DNA from: Enhydrobacter aerosaccus
GTDB lineage: Bacteria > Pseudomonadota > Alphaproteobacteria > Reyranellales > Reyranellaceae
Direction: 5' to 3'
Assembly: GCF_900167455.1 (NCBI RefSeq)
Contig: NZ_FUWJ01000006.1
Location: 62,001-126,000, forward strand
DNA: 64,000 bases
Position numbers and translations under genes: made by a program. The notes under the pieces are model-generated. The model did no database searches and was not told where the DNA came from. It was given only the letters and a program-made list of their open reading frames with translations. This document shows positions 17,728 to 27,500 of the stretch, piece by piece. Position 1 is the stretch's first letter; the number at the start of each line of letters is the position of its first letter.

Positions 17728-18177
17728 ATGCCGACGAGCCGACCGCCAAAGGTGGACGTCGCCGCGCTGGCCGCACGCGATGCCTTCTGTCGCGACCTCG
17801 GGATCGAATTGGTCGAAGCTCAGCTCGGGCGGGCCGTTACGCGGGTCCGGATCGAGCCACGCCACCTCAATTTCAACGGATCGGGACACGGGGGCCTGAC
17901 CTTCACGCTGGCCGATGCGGCCTTCGGTTTGGCCTGCAATTCCCATGGCATGGCTGCAGCCGGTGTCGACGTGCACATGATCTACAATCGCGCGGCGCGG
18001 CCCGGAGACGTCCTCATTGCCACGGCGGTCGAGATATCGCGCTCGGCCAGCCTGTCGCATTATCGAATCGATGTCGCTCGCGCTGACGGCAAGCTGGTCG
18101 CGGCCATGACCGGGACCGCCTTCACCAGCGGCAATCCTCACGAGATCAAGGACGATGCCCCTCACCAGCCATCATGA
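17728..18177 (+). CDS. PaaI family thioesterase
   Basis: 149-residue hotdog thioesterase. HLNFNGSGHGGLTFTLADAA contains the PaaI signature, with the HGG turn and catalytic Asp. PaaI enzymes hydrolyse phenylacetyl-CoA-type arylacetyl thioesters. It starts 6 bp after iorB and overlaps the next thioesterase by 23 bp, so all are in one operon. The context suggests that it acts on the arylacetyl-CoA produced by IorAB, either as an overflow valve or to yield the free arylacetate. Confidence 0.88.
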   Translation: MPTSRPPKVDVAALAARDAFCRDLGIELVEAQLGRAVTRVRIEPRHLNFNGSGHGGLTFTLADAAFGLACNSHGMAAAGVDVHMIYNRAARPGDVLIATAVEISRSASLSHYRIDVARADGKLVAAMTGTAFTSGNPHEIKDDAPHQPS

Positions 18178-18574
18178 AATCACCGTGGAATGGGGCGACT
18201 GCGACCCCGCCGGCATCGTCTACTACCCGTCCTATTTCCGCTGGTTCGATCAGGCGACCTATCGCCTGTTTCTCGCGGCGGGTCTCAAGCGCGACGATGT
18301 CAGCACCGGCCAATGGAAGGAAGGCACGCCGCTGGTCGCCGCCGAATGCAGCTTCCGCCGGCCGTCCCAGCATGGCGAGAGGCTGGTGATCGAGAGCCAG
18401 GTCGAGAAGTTCGGCCGTACCTCCTTCACCGTGCGGCACGTCTTTCGCGACCTGACGGGCGCCGTCGCTGCGGAAGGCACGGAGACCCGCATCTGGGCCC
18501 GCAAGGAAGGCGACGCGCGCTCGCTGAAGGCCGTTCCCATGCCGGAGGGCGTGCGGCGCAAGCTTGGTGGCTGA
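18155..18574 (+). CDS. Acyl-CoA thioesterase (4-hydroxybenzoyl-CoA thioesterase/YbgC type)
   Basis: 139-residue hotdog protein with the 4HBT/YbgC signature 'VEWGDCDPAGIVYYPSYFRWFD', including the catalytic Asp of D-x-A/G-G-x-x-x. It overlaps the PaaI gene by 23 bp in another frame. Candidate substrates are aromatic or short acyl-CoAs; with IorAB upstream, an arylacyl-CoA is likely. Two thioesterases of different subfamilies in tandem is unusual. Confidence 0.9.
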   Translation: MPLTSHHEITVEWGDCDPAGIVYYPSYFRWFDQATYRLFLAAGLKRDDVSTGQWKEGTPLVAAECSFRRPSQHGERLVIESQVEKFGRTSFTVRHVFRDLTGAVAAEGTETRIWARKEGDARSLKAVPMPEGVRRKLGG

Positions 18575-18580
18575 GATCCG

Positions 18581-19903
18581 TCAGGCCGCCGCCTTGGTCT
18601 CGCCAAGCATCGCCTGGACGGCGTGATAGATGACGGCCCCGATGTCGTTCTGGTACAGCCACAGGCTGTTGGCCTGGCCGCTGAAATTCGGTTCGCATCC
18701 CATGCCCTGGGTCGGACGGAATCCGGTTCCCAATCCGATGCCGAACAGGTTGGGAAGAGGAGTGCCGTCGGACAGCAGCAGGCGGCACTGACCATCGACG
18801 GCATCGCCGTTCCGGTCAGCGTTCAACACCAGCCGCCGGCCCTTCGGGTCCAGGATCGGCAAGGTGGCCGACCGATAACCGAGACAGGGAACGACGAGGG
18901 CGGCGTCCTCGATGGTCTTGCGCAACTCGGTCGCGGGAAGCTGGTGGAGGTCGAGAACGACGATACGCGATTCCGGCGACACGCCTGGTCGCCGGGTAAT
19001 TTGCCGCCAGATATCGCGGCCGTGGCCACGCAATCCGCCCATCCGATTGACGCGCTGGGTGCGGATGCAGATGTCGCCGGGATCGACTTCGTAAGAATCG
19101 GCGACGGCGGCGGCGCGATCAGGATAGAAGACCCGCGGTGGCCGACGCTGAAGGATGACGACTTGGCCCTCTGCCAGCTTCGCGGCGGCGGGCAATTGGA
19201 GCAACGCCCAGGCCGCCGCATAGGCGCTGTGCGAACCGCCCAGAAGGACGATCTGCCGCCCGTCGGCTTCGCGCATGATCCTGTCCGCATCCCGCAGCCC
19301 CTGGTGACCCAGCAGCTCGTTGGATGGCAGGACATGGCGCATGGCGCATTGGGCGAAGGTCAGGCCCGGCATCGCAATCTCGTCCTGCCAGTGCTGCCGG
19401 CCGCCCAGCGCCACGACGGCCGAACGGGCCCTCAGCTCTCTTGGCCGGCCGCGATCGCCGGTGAGCACGATCGCCACCGTGCCGTCATCCTGCAGCTGAA
19501 CCGATTGGGCGGTGGTGTGCAGATGGAGCGCGGAGGCCGGATGCCGAGGGAACAGGCCGGCCATGGCGGCGCCAACCTTGGTCATGTAGCGATCGACCAG
19601 CGGCAAGGGCGGAAATGTCGTGCGGTAGCGCTCCATTTCCAGGGTCGTCGGCTCCTCCCGCAGATAATGGAACGCCTTTGGCCAGCCGGGAGCCTCGAGA
19701 CATTCGAGATAGGAGCCGCCAAGGGAATCGGAGTTGATGCCGTAACGGCCCAGCGTTCCGCCCAGACGTCCACTGCGCTCGACCAAAGCGACGCCCTGGT
19801 CGAGCCAGTGCTCGAGGTGCCCGTGCTGGGCCGCCCAGAGGAGCGGGCCAAGCCCGCCCGGGCCGCCGCCTATGACGGCGCAGGAATAAAGATCGCGCGG
19901 CAT
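18581..19903 (-). CDS. FAD-dependent oxidoreductase (two-dinucleotide-binding flavoprotein)
   Basis: 440-residue flavoprotein. The FAD-binding motif GGGPGGLG is at residues 12-19, and the second dinucleotide site GGSHSAYAA near residue 215 would bind NAD(P)H. The C-terminus 'GIGLGTGFRPTQGMGCEPNFSGQANSLWLYQNDIG' closes the FAD domain. The two-site architecture resembles class B flavin monooxygenases and N-hydroxylases, but no diagnostic motif fixes the reaction. It begins 7 bp after the CBS-DegT aminotransferase gene and is certainly co-transcribed, so it may oxidise the aminated product. It converges with the thioesterase operon. Confidence 0.82.
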   Translation of the reverse strand: MPRDLYSCAVIGGGPGGLGPLLWAAQHGHLEHWLDQGVALVERSGRLGGTLGRYGINSDSLGGSYLECLEAPGWPKAFHYLREEPTTLEMERYRTTFPPLPLVDRYMTKVGAAMAGLFPRHPASALHLHTTAQSVQLQDDGTVAIVLTGDRGRPRELRARSAVVALGGRQHWQDEIAMPGLTFAQCAMRHVLPSNELLGHQGLRDADRIMREADGRQIVLLGGSHSAYAAAWALLQLPAAAKLAEGQVVILQRRPPRVFYPDRAAAVADSYEVDPGDICIRTQRVNRMGGLRGHGRDIWRQITRRPGVSPESRIVVLDLHQLPATELRKTIEDAALVVPCLGYRSATLPILDPKGRRLVLNADRNGDAVDGQCRLLLSDGTPLPNLFGIGLGTGFRPTQGMGCEPNFSGQANSLWLYQNDIGAVIYHAVQAMLGETKAAA

Positions 19904-19910
19904 CTGCGGT

Positions 19911-21356
19911 TCAGCCCAGAACGTTGCGGAAGACTTGGACGATACGGTCGACCACCTGGTCGTCGACCGCCCGCGATGTCGGCAGGTTGATGCCGGTGGC
20001 CGCGAGCTCCAGGCTGTTGGGACACAGCCGGGCGTATTTCTCGTAGGGCGGCAGTGTCGACAGCGAATGGAAGAAGGGGCGCATCTCTATGCCTGCCTCC
20101 TGCGCCGCCACGAGGAGACGGTCTCGCTTGGCGGCCGGAACCTGAGCCGAGGCGAGCCAGACCACCGGCCTGCAGGTGCTGTCCATTGCCGGCGGAAGGC
20201 GGACGCCGGCAATGCCTTCGAGAGCATCCCGATAGGTGTCGGCGATCTGCTGGTTGCGCTTCAGCGTGTCTTCGATGCGCCAGAGCTGGGAATAGCCGAT
20301 CGCTGCCTGAAGGTTGGTGATCCGATAATTGTAACCGACGCGCTCATGCCAGTAGGAGCGGTTGGGCGTCATGCCGTGGTCGCGCAACTGGCGGATCGAT
20401 GCGGCAAGTTCGTCGGAGTTCGTCAGGCACATGCCGCCTTCGCCGGTCGTCACGATCTTGTTGGCATAGAAGGAAAAGCACGAGACATCGCCGAACTGTC
20501 CGACCGGGCGGCCGTCATAGGTGGCGCCATGCGCTTCGGCGCAATCCTCGATGACGGCGATGCCGCGCTTGGCGGCGAAGGCCGTGATCGGCCCGATCTC
20601 GGCCGGACGCCCATAAAGATGGACCGGGATCACCGCCTTGGTGCGCGGGGTACAGGCTTGCGACACCCCGGCCAGGGACAGGCACCAGGTGTGGCGATCG
20701 ACATCCACGATCACCGGTGTGGCGCCGCAATAGAGGACGGCGTTGATGGTGGCGGCGAAGGTCAGGTCCGGAACGATCACCTCGTCGCCCGGTCCGACGC
20801 CGAGGGCGACCAGGGCGAGGTGCAGCGCGACCGTGCCATTCGAGACGGCGATGCCGTGCCGGGTGTCGATGAAGGCTCGAAACTCCTGTTCGAACTTCTC
20901 TACATAGGGCCCTTTGCTCGAGATCCAGGAGGACAGGAAGGCGTCGAGAACCGATCGGAATTCCCTGTGGCTCATATCGGGCCGGGCAACCTGGATTCGC
21001 TGCGAGGAGCGATCGATGGTGACGCCGATGAGCTTGCCGGAGCCGTCGAGGACTGGACGGAGGATGTCCTTGTCCACGCCCGACTCGTTGTGCAGCCTGT
21101 GGGCGAACTTCTCGATGTGTTGTCCGAGCGTCGGATTGAGCAACGCCCCTTCGAGCACGGCCTTGCCGAGATCGTCGAGCGAGATCCGGCCGACAAGGTG
21201 GCTCTTGTCTCCCACGATGAGACAGGTGCCCAAGCCGTTGTCGAGGCACTTTTCAATGGCGGCAATCAGGGTCTCCGACGTGCTGCAAACGAAGTCGTCT
21301 CCGCCGAGCAGCGCCCCCTCCCCAACCGGGAGCGCTCCCGCTATGGACAAAGACAT
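19911..21356 (-). CDS. CBS-domain/DegT-DnrJ-EryC1-StrS aminotransferase fusion
   Basis: 481 residues. Residues about 10-120 are CBS-like, with 'GLGTCLIVGDKSHLVGRISLDDL' then a second weaker half 'ILRPVLDGSGKLIGVTI'. From about 130 a complete PLP aminotransferase of the sugar type follows (perosamine/GDP- or UDP-amino-sugar synthases): GTVALHLAL, VIEDCAEAHGA, and SFYANKIVTTGEGG with the PLP Lys. A strong ribosome-binding site, AAGGAGGA, precedes the ATG at 21356. It is first in an operon with a flavoprotein and divergent from a glycosyltransferase, so a modified amino sugar on a surface glycan is a reasonable inference. CBS domains would imply adenine-nucleotide control. Confidence 0.88.
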   Translation of the reverse strand: MSLSIAGALPVGEGALLGGDDFVCSTSETLIAAIEKCLDNGLGTCLIVGDKSHLVGRISLDDLGKAVLEGALLNPTLGQHIEKFAHRLHNESGVDKDILRPVLDGSGKLIGVTIDRSSQRIQVARPDMSHREFRSVLDAFLSSWISSKGPYVEKFEQEFRAFIDTRHGIAVSNGTVALHLALVALGVGPGDEVIVPDLTFAATINAVLYCGATPVIVDVDRHTWCLSLAGVSQACTPRTKAVIPVHLYGRPAEIGPITAFAAKRGIAVIEDCAEAHGATYDGRPVGQFGDVSCFSFYANKIVTTGEGGMCLTNSDELAASIRQLRDHGMTPNRSYWHERVGYNYRITNLQAAIGYSQLWRIEDTLKRNQQIADTYRDALEGIAGVRLPPAMDSTCRPVVWLASAQVPAAKRDRLLVAAQEAGIEMRPFFHSLSTLPPYEKYARLCPNSLELAATGINLPTSRAVDDQVVDRIVQVFRNVLG

Positions 21357-21573
21357 CGAGTCCTCCTTCGAAGATCTTCTTGCCGTCCCATGCACCCCTC
21401 CACGAACGGCTTACAGGCCATCAGACGTGCGTTGTCGTGTCGACGCCAGTGGCCACTTTGTGGCTGATATCTACTTGTGAGTGCAGTCCTGTCGGCGCCC
21501 TCCGATGGTCACTGGTCAGACAGAAAATCGCTGCGGCATGGTCGATATTGGGCGTCGGCCCATGGAGCGCGCC

Positions 21574-22833
21574 ATGCATTGCCTTTGGATAACGCTTGCG
21601 GATCCCGAACCGGCCACGAACGGGCAGTTGATCTATTCGCAAGGTCTGATCGAAGCCGCCCGTTCGGCGGGGGCGTCGCTGTGCGTGCTGGGCCTGGCGC
21701 GTGTGGAACGCTCCGCGCCGCCCCTCGATCGGTCAGATCTCACCTGGCGCCTCCTGCCCGAGGAGAATCGCTCCCGATGGAAGCGTCTGATCGACACCTT
21801 GCCCGAAGTGGCGCAACGGGGCCGCTTCCGCTCCATGGCTCTTGCGCTCGAACAGGCACTGGCCGAGCGTCATTGGGATGCGCTCATCTTCGACAGCATC
21901 TGCGCGGGATGGGCTTTCGATGCCGCGTTGCGCCATCGCGCCCGGGCCGGCAGCGGCTCCAAGATCGTCTATATCGCCCACAACCATGAGGTGACCGTCG
22001 CGCGGCGGATCGCCGATGCCAGCCGGGGGCTTCGGTGGCTGTTGAAGGAGGCCGACTATCTGAAAGTCATGGCCCTGGAGCGGCGCATGATCGCCAGGTC
22101 GGATCTGATGACCTCCAACACGCCGGACGATTGCCGTCGCTTCGTGGCCGAGGGGCTAGGCACGCCCGTCGCCTTTCTGCCGCCGGGCTATGGTGGCCCG
22201 CGCGTCGAGGCGCGCACGATCGGTGCCGAGGTCCCGCGCCGGGCGATCGTTGTCGGCAGTTTCAACTGGCCGCCGAAGCGGATCAGCCTGGAGCGCTTCC
22301 TGGCCTCTGCTGCCGCACCGCTGGCCGCGGCTGGTATCGAGCTGCAGTTCGTGGGCGAGGTCGAAGCGGCCTATCTCCAAAGCCTGAAGTCACGCTATCC
22401 GAGCGTGGATTTCGTGGGCCCCGTCGACGACGTCCGGCCCTATATGGCGGCGGCACGGATCGCCCTGGTCCCGGATCTGCTGGGCGGATTCAAGCTCAAG
22501 GGCCTCGATTACGTGTTCAACCGCATGCCGATTCTGGCGATGCGGGTGGCTTTGCCGGGTATGCCGCTCGTCGACGGGCACAGCATCGGTCTGTTCGACA
22601 GTCATGACGAACTGGCCCGCAGCGTGCTGGCTTTGATCGACGACTTCGAAGCGCTCAATGCCCGTCAGCAGGCGGCGTTCGAAGCCTGCGCCGTGCGATT
22701 CGATTGGCCTCGCATTGGCCGCCATCTTATTGGCCATATCAAGCGAGCTGATCGGAGGGCGGGCATCCGCCGGACCAATCCCATCGCCCTGGCGCCAGCC
22801 ATCGACCGACCAGCAGCTATGCCGCGGCCTTGA
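21574..22833 (+). CDS. Glycosyltransferase (GT4-like)
   Basis: 419-residue GT-B type protein. N-terminal strand 'CLWITLADPEPATNGQLIYSQGLIEAA' is the usual acceptor-domain start, and the C-terminal half has VVGSFNWPPKR, 'LQFVGEVEAAYL', 'VDFVGPVDDVRPYMAAARIALVPDLLGGFKLKGLDYVFNRMPILA' spread over residues 270-340, the nucleotide-sugar site. The ATG at 21574 has GGAG six bases upstream; three more upstream ATGs are in frame. It is divergent from the CBS-DegT gene by 217 bp. Its last 17 bp overlap the convergent GMC gene. Confidence 0.84.
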   Translation: MHCLWITLADPEPATNGQLIYSQGLIEAARSAGASLCVLGLARVERSAPPLDRSDLTWRLLPEENRSRWKRLIDTLPEVAQRGRFRSMALALEQALAERHWDALIFDSICAGWAFDAALRHRARAGSGSKIVYIAHNHEVTVARRIADASRGLRWLLKEADYLKVMALERRMIARSDLMTSNTPDDCRRFVAEGLGTPVAFLPPGYGGPRVEARTIGAEVPRRAIVVGSFNWPPKRISLERFLASAAAPLAAAGIELQFVGEVEAAYLQSLKSRYPSVDFVGPVDDVRPYMAAARIALVPDLLGGFKLKGLDYVFNRMPILAMRVALPGMPLVDGHSIGLFDSHDELARSVLALIDDFEALNARQQAAFEACAVRFDWPRIGRHLIGHIKRADRRAGIRRTNPIALAPAIDRPAAMPRP

Positions 22834-24412
22834 GGATATCGGCGGCTTTCTCGCCGACCATGATCGACGGTGCGTTGGTGTTGCCAGACGGCATGGTGGG
22901 GAAGATCGAGGCATCGGCGACGCGCAGCCCCTCGATCCCGTGAACCCTGAGCTTGTCGTCGACCACCGTGTTGGGGCCGGGTCCCATGCGGCAGGTCCCG
23001 ATCGGGTGATACGCTGTCTGCGAGTTGTTGCGGATCCAGGTCAGGATCTCCTCGTCCGATTGCACGGACGGTCCGGGCGAAAATTCGGAATCGCGATAGG
23101 CGTCCATTGGCGCGGCATCGACGATCCGGCGCATCATGCGGAAACCGTCGACCATGGCGCGTTGGTCGATCGGATCGGCAAGGAAGTTGAAGCGGATGGC
23201 GGGTTGCGCCTTCGGATCGGCCGAGCGGATATGGATGGAGCCCAGGCTTTCCGGGCGGAGCTGGTAGCAGGCGATGGTCATCGACGGGAAGTCCTGCAGC
23301 TTGCGCGTCTTGGGATCCTTGATGGAGTAGGGCACCAGGTGCATCTGCACGTCGGGCGTCGCAAGTTCCGGACGGGTACGCAGGAAGGCGAGCAGCGGCG
23401 CCGAGGGCAGGCTCATGAATCCGCCGCCGGTCGCGAGATATTTCATCATCTGCGTGACCGCGCCGACGCCGCGGGCCATGTGATTGTAGGAGACTCTGGG
23501 ATCCTTCACGCGCCAGATGATGCGCGCGTTGATGTGGTCGCGGAAGTTCTCGCCCACGGCCTGCAGTTCGTGCTTCACGTCGATGCCGTGCTTGCGCAGC
23601 AGCTCGGGCTGACCGATGCCGGAAAGTTCCAGGATCTGGGGAGAGGCGACGCCGCCGGCTGAGAGGATCGTCTCCTTCGCCCGAGCCTGGACGATCTTGC
23701 CCTCCTTCTCGTACTCGACGCCGATACAGCGCCTGCCCTCGAGCAGGACACGCAGCGTATGGGCGTTGGTCACGACGTGCAGATTGTGTGACCGCTTCAT
23801 CGCCGGCTCGATATAGCAATGGGCGACGCTCATGCGCCGGCCCTTGTAGATCGAGGTTTGCGTCTTCACGACGCCTTCCTGGTCCTCGCTGTTGTAATCG
23901 GGGTTGAGCTTGTAGCCGGCTGCTTCCGCCGCCTTGAACAGCGCATCGTAGAGCGGGTTCTGGTCCGGCACGGTGGAGACCTTGAGCGGTCCGGAAGTGC
24001 CCCGACCGTTGCTGCCGTCGCCATCGACGAAATGCTCCATCCGCGTGAACAGGGGCGCCACGTCCTGCCAGCTCCAGCCGCGGCAACCCATCTGTGCCCA
24101 GGTGTCATAGTCGAGCGGCTGGCCGCGCACCCACACAAGACCATTGATGGCGCTCGATCCGCCCAGCAGCTTGCCGCGCGGCACCGGTATGCGGCGGTTG
24201 GCGGTGCCGGGCTCGGGTTCCGACTCGTACAGCCAGTTGGCCGCCGGATTGTCGATCAGCAGGCCGAAGGAGAGCGGCATGCGGGAATAGGGATGGCTGG
24301 GCGCACCGGCTTCCAGCAGCAGGATGCGCGTCTCGGTATTTTCACTGAGCCGCGCCGCGAGCGCGCCTCCTGCCGAGCCCGCACCCACGATGATGTAGTC
24401 GTAGTCCACCAT
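22817..24412 (-). CDS. GMC family oxidoreductase
   Basis: 531-residue flavin alcohol dehydrogenase of the choline/aliphatic-alcohol dehydrogenase group. The N-terminus has the FAD motif IVGAGSAGGALAARL, then GGSSAINGLVWVRG (GMC signature 1), GGVASPQILELSGIG (signature 2) and the C-terminal catalytic HPIGTCRMG with a downstream Asn pair. It lacks a signal peptide. The ATG at 24412 matches the family start; a 6-bp-arm inverted repeat lies just upstream. It may oxidise an alcohol that feeds the acyl-CoA pathways in this window. A second GMC gene lies at 53596-55188. Confidence 0.92.
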   Translation of the reverse strand: MVDYDYIIVGAGSAGGALAARLSENTETRILLLEAGAPSHPYSRMPLSFGLLIDNPAANWLYESEPEPGTANRRIPVPRGKLLGGSSAINGLVWVRGQPLDYDTWAQMGCRGWSWQDVAPLFTRMEHFVDGDGSNGRGTSGPLKVSTVPDQNPLYDALFKAAEAAGYKLNPDYNSEDQEGVVKTQTSIYKGRRMSVAHCYIEPAMKRSHNLHVVTNAHTLRVLLEGRRCIGVEYEKEGKIVQARAKETILSAGGVASPQILELSGIGQPELLRKHGIDVKHELQAVGENFRDHINARIIWRVKDPRVSYNHMARGVGAVTQMMKYLATGGGFMSLPSAPLLAFLRTRPELATPDVQMHLVPYSIKDPKTRKLQDFPSMTIACYQLRPESLGSIHIRSADPKAQPAIRFNFLADPIDQRAMVDGFRMMRRIVDAAPMDAYRDSEFSPGPSVQSDEEILTWIRNNSQTAYHPIGTCRMGPGPNTVVDDKLRVHGIEGLRVADASIFPTMPSGNTNAPSIMVGEKAADILKAAA

Positions 24413-24427
24413 CAGTCTTTTCCTTTC

Positions 24428-24443
24428 GTCACGCCTTCGTGAC
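24428..24443. promoter_or_regulatory. Short inverted repeat upstream of the GMC gene
   Basis: GTCACG-CCTT-CGTGAC, a perfect 6-bp-arm inverted repeat 15 bp in front of the GMC start codon and about 150 bp from the divergent RND start. It could be an operator, but the short arms make chance occurrence possible. Confidence 0.3.
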
Positions 24444-24594
24444 CTGCGAACGCACGTTAACGCAGCACAACAGCGTGAGAAGCCCAAATATCGCCTCGAC
24501 TCCTCAATACCGTCATGTTCCGATGTGCGGGTGTTGGTGGTGGGTGCCAACACTCCAGCAATCACGTCAACCGCTTGCGGGAATTCGGCTGAGA

Positions 24595-27500
24595 ATGCTG
24601 AACCTTGTTCGTATCGCCTTGACCCGGCCCTACACGTTCGTCGTGCTTGCCGTGTTGATCCTGATCGTCGGTCCCCTGGCCGCGCTCAGGACACCGAGCG
24701 ATATCTTCCCGGAGATTCGCATCCCGATCATCGCTGTCGTGTGGGGCTATACGGGGCTGCCGCCGGACGACATGTCGGGGCGGGTGATGCTGCAGTTCCA
24801 GCGCGCCCTGACCACCACCGTCAACGACATCGAGCACATCGAGGCGACGTCCTATACCGGCATCGGGATCGTGAAGATCTTCTTCCAGCCCGGCGTCAAT
24901 ATCAGCGTGGCCAATGCGCAGGTGACGGCGATCTCGCAGACGGTCCTGAAGCAGATGCCGCCCAACATCACGCCGCCGCTGATCCTGAACTACAATGCGG
25001 CGACGGTGCCGATCGTGCAGCTTGCCCTGGCGGCCCAGGGTCTCACCGAACAGGCCGTCTTCGACCTCGCCATCAACACGGTCCGCACGCCGCTTGTCAC
25101 CGTGCCTGGCGCCGCCATTCCCTGGCCGTTCGGCGGCAAGATGCGGCAGGTTCAGATCGACCTCGACCCCGCCGCCCTGCAGGCCCATGGCCTCTCGGCC
25201 AACGACGTCGCCAATGCGCTGGCAGCGCAGAACTTGCTCACGCCGGCGGGGACCCAGAAGATCGGCAGCGTCGAATATCCCATCCAGCTCAATAACGCGC
25301 CGCGTCGTTACGAGGAGCTTGCCGACCTTCCCATCTATGCTGCCAACGGGACGATCGTCTATCTGCGCGACGTTGCCCAGGTCCGGGATGGAGCGCCGCC
25401 TCAGCAGAACATCGTCAATGTCGACGGCCAGCGCTCGGTGCTGCTGCAGGTGCTGAAGAACGGTGCGGTATCGACCTTGTCGATCGTCAACGGGATCAAG
25501 CAGCAGGTCGAGGAACTGAAGAAGATTCTGCCGGAGAATCTCACGGTCGCCATCCTTGGCGACCAATCCCTCTTCATCAAGAACGCGATCGGCGGCGTGG
25601 TGTTCGAGGCGGTGGTCGCGGCCGCCCTGACCAGCCTGATGATCCTCCTGTTCCTGGGCAGCTGGCGCTCGACGATCATCATCGCGACATCGATCCCGCT
25701 CGCGATCTTTGCGGCGATCGCGTCCCTCGCAGCGGCCGGGGAGACACTCAACATCATGACTTTGGGCGGCCTGGCGCTTGCGGTCGGCATCCTGGTCGAC
25801 GACGCCACGGTCACCATCGAGAACATCAACTATCACCTGGAGCGTGGAAAAGGGGTGATCGCCGCGATCACCGATGGCGCCCAGCAGATCGCCACGCCGG
25901 CTTTCGTATCAACCCTCTGCATCTGCATCGTCTTCGTGCCGATGTTCTTTCTCGAGGGCGTGGCGCGCTTCCTGTTCGTTCCCATGGCGCTCGCGGTGAT
26001 GTTCGCCATGGCCTGGTCCTACCTGTTGTCGCGCACCCTGGTGCCGACGATGGCGGCCTATCTCCTCAAGCCGCATGCCGGGCACGACCATGGCGCTACG
26101 CCGACGCGCAATCCGCTTGTCGCATTTCAGCGTGGGTTCGAGAGGCGGTTCGAATGGCTGCGCAGTGCCTATCGCGGATTGCTCGAACTGGCTCTGGCGC
26201 ACCGTGCCGCCTTCATCGGCGGCTTCATGGCCTTTGTCGCCGTGTCCTTCCTGCTGGTCCCGTTCCTGGGCCGCAACTTCTTCCCGGCCGTGGATGCCGG
26301 CCAGATCCTGATGCACGCGCGACTGCCCGTCGGAACCCGTGTCGAGCAGACCGCCGCCCGATTTGCCGACATCCAGAAGGAGATCCGGCGCATCATCCCA
26401 TCCGACGAAATCTCCACCATGGTCACCAATGTCGGGTTGCCGGTCAGCGGCATCAATCTGACCTACAACAATACCGGGACCGTTGGATCGCAGGATGGTG
26501 AAATCCAGATCAAGCTGACCGGGAATCATCATCCGACGGCCGATTATGTCCGGGAGATGCGTCGATTGCTGCCGGAGCGCTTCCCCGGCGTGACGTTTTC
26601 GTTCCTGCCGGCCGATATCATCAGTCAGATCCTGAATTTCGGAGCGCCGTCGCCCATCGATATCCAGATCAGCAGTGTCGACTCCAATGCCGCGTTCGAG
26701 CATGCCAATCGGTTGCTGACCCGGTTGCGGCAGATTCCGGGCATTGTCGACGCTCGCATCCAGCAATCGCGCTCGGCGCCGGCCTTCGATGTCGATGTCG
26801 ACCGCACGCGGGCGCAATATGTCGGGCTCACGACGCGCGACGTCACCAACTCGCTGGTCGTCAATCTTGCTGGCAGCAGTCAGGTGCAACCGACATATTG
26901 GCTGAACCGCGACAACAACGTCTCCTACAACATCGTGCTGCAGACGCCGCAGTATCGGCTCGATTCCCTGGCATCTCTGGCCAACCTGCCCATCATGGCG
27001 CCATCGGTCAGCGCGCTGCAGGTGCTCGGCGGTGTGGCCGACATCAAGCGCGACGTCTCCAATGCCGTGGTATCGCAGTTCAATCTCGATCCGGTCGTGC
27101 AGGTCTACGCCGCGGTGCAGGGCCGCGATCTGGGCTCCGTCGCGGTCGATGTCCGGAAGGTGATCGAGGAACTTTCCAGTCAGGCGTCCCCCAAGATCAA
27201 GTCGGTCCGCCTGCGGGGGCAGGTCCAGACGATGAACAGTGCGTTCGTCGGCCTGTTGGTCGGCCTGTTGGGCGCCGTCGTGCTGATCTACCTGCTGATC
27301 GTCGTGAATTTCCAGTCCTGGAGCGATCCGATGATCATCATCTCGGCGCTGCCGGCGGCGCTGGCCGGCATCGTCTGGATGTTGTTCACGACCAATACGA
27401 CGTTGTCCGTTCCGGCCCTTACCGGCGCCATCATGTGCATGGGGGTGGCGACCGCCAATTCGGTGCTGGTGGTCAGTTTCGCCCGCGAGCAACTGGCCGA

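Noticed and set aside
14319-18165. Two long minus-strand open frames (637 and 677 codons)
   Set aside because: Antisense to iorA and iorB, whose motifs are intact; the antisense translations show no domains.
24531-24553. Inverted repeat GTGTTGG / CCAACAC before the RND gene
   Set aside because: Short 7-bp arms with a G-rich 9-nt loop in a low-complexity stretch; not distinct enough to call an operator.
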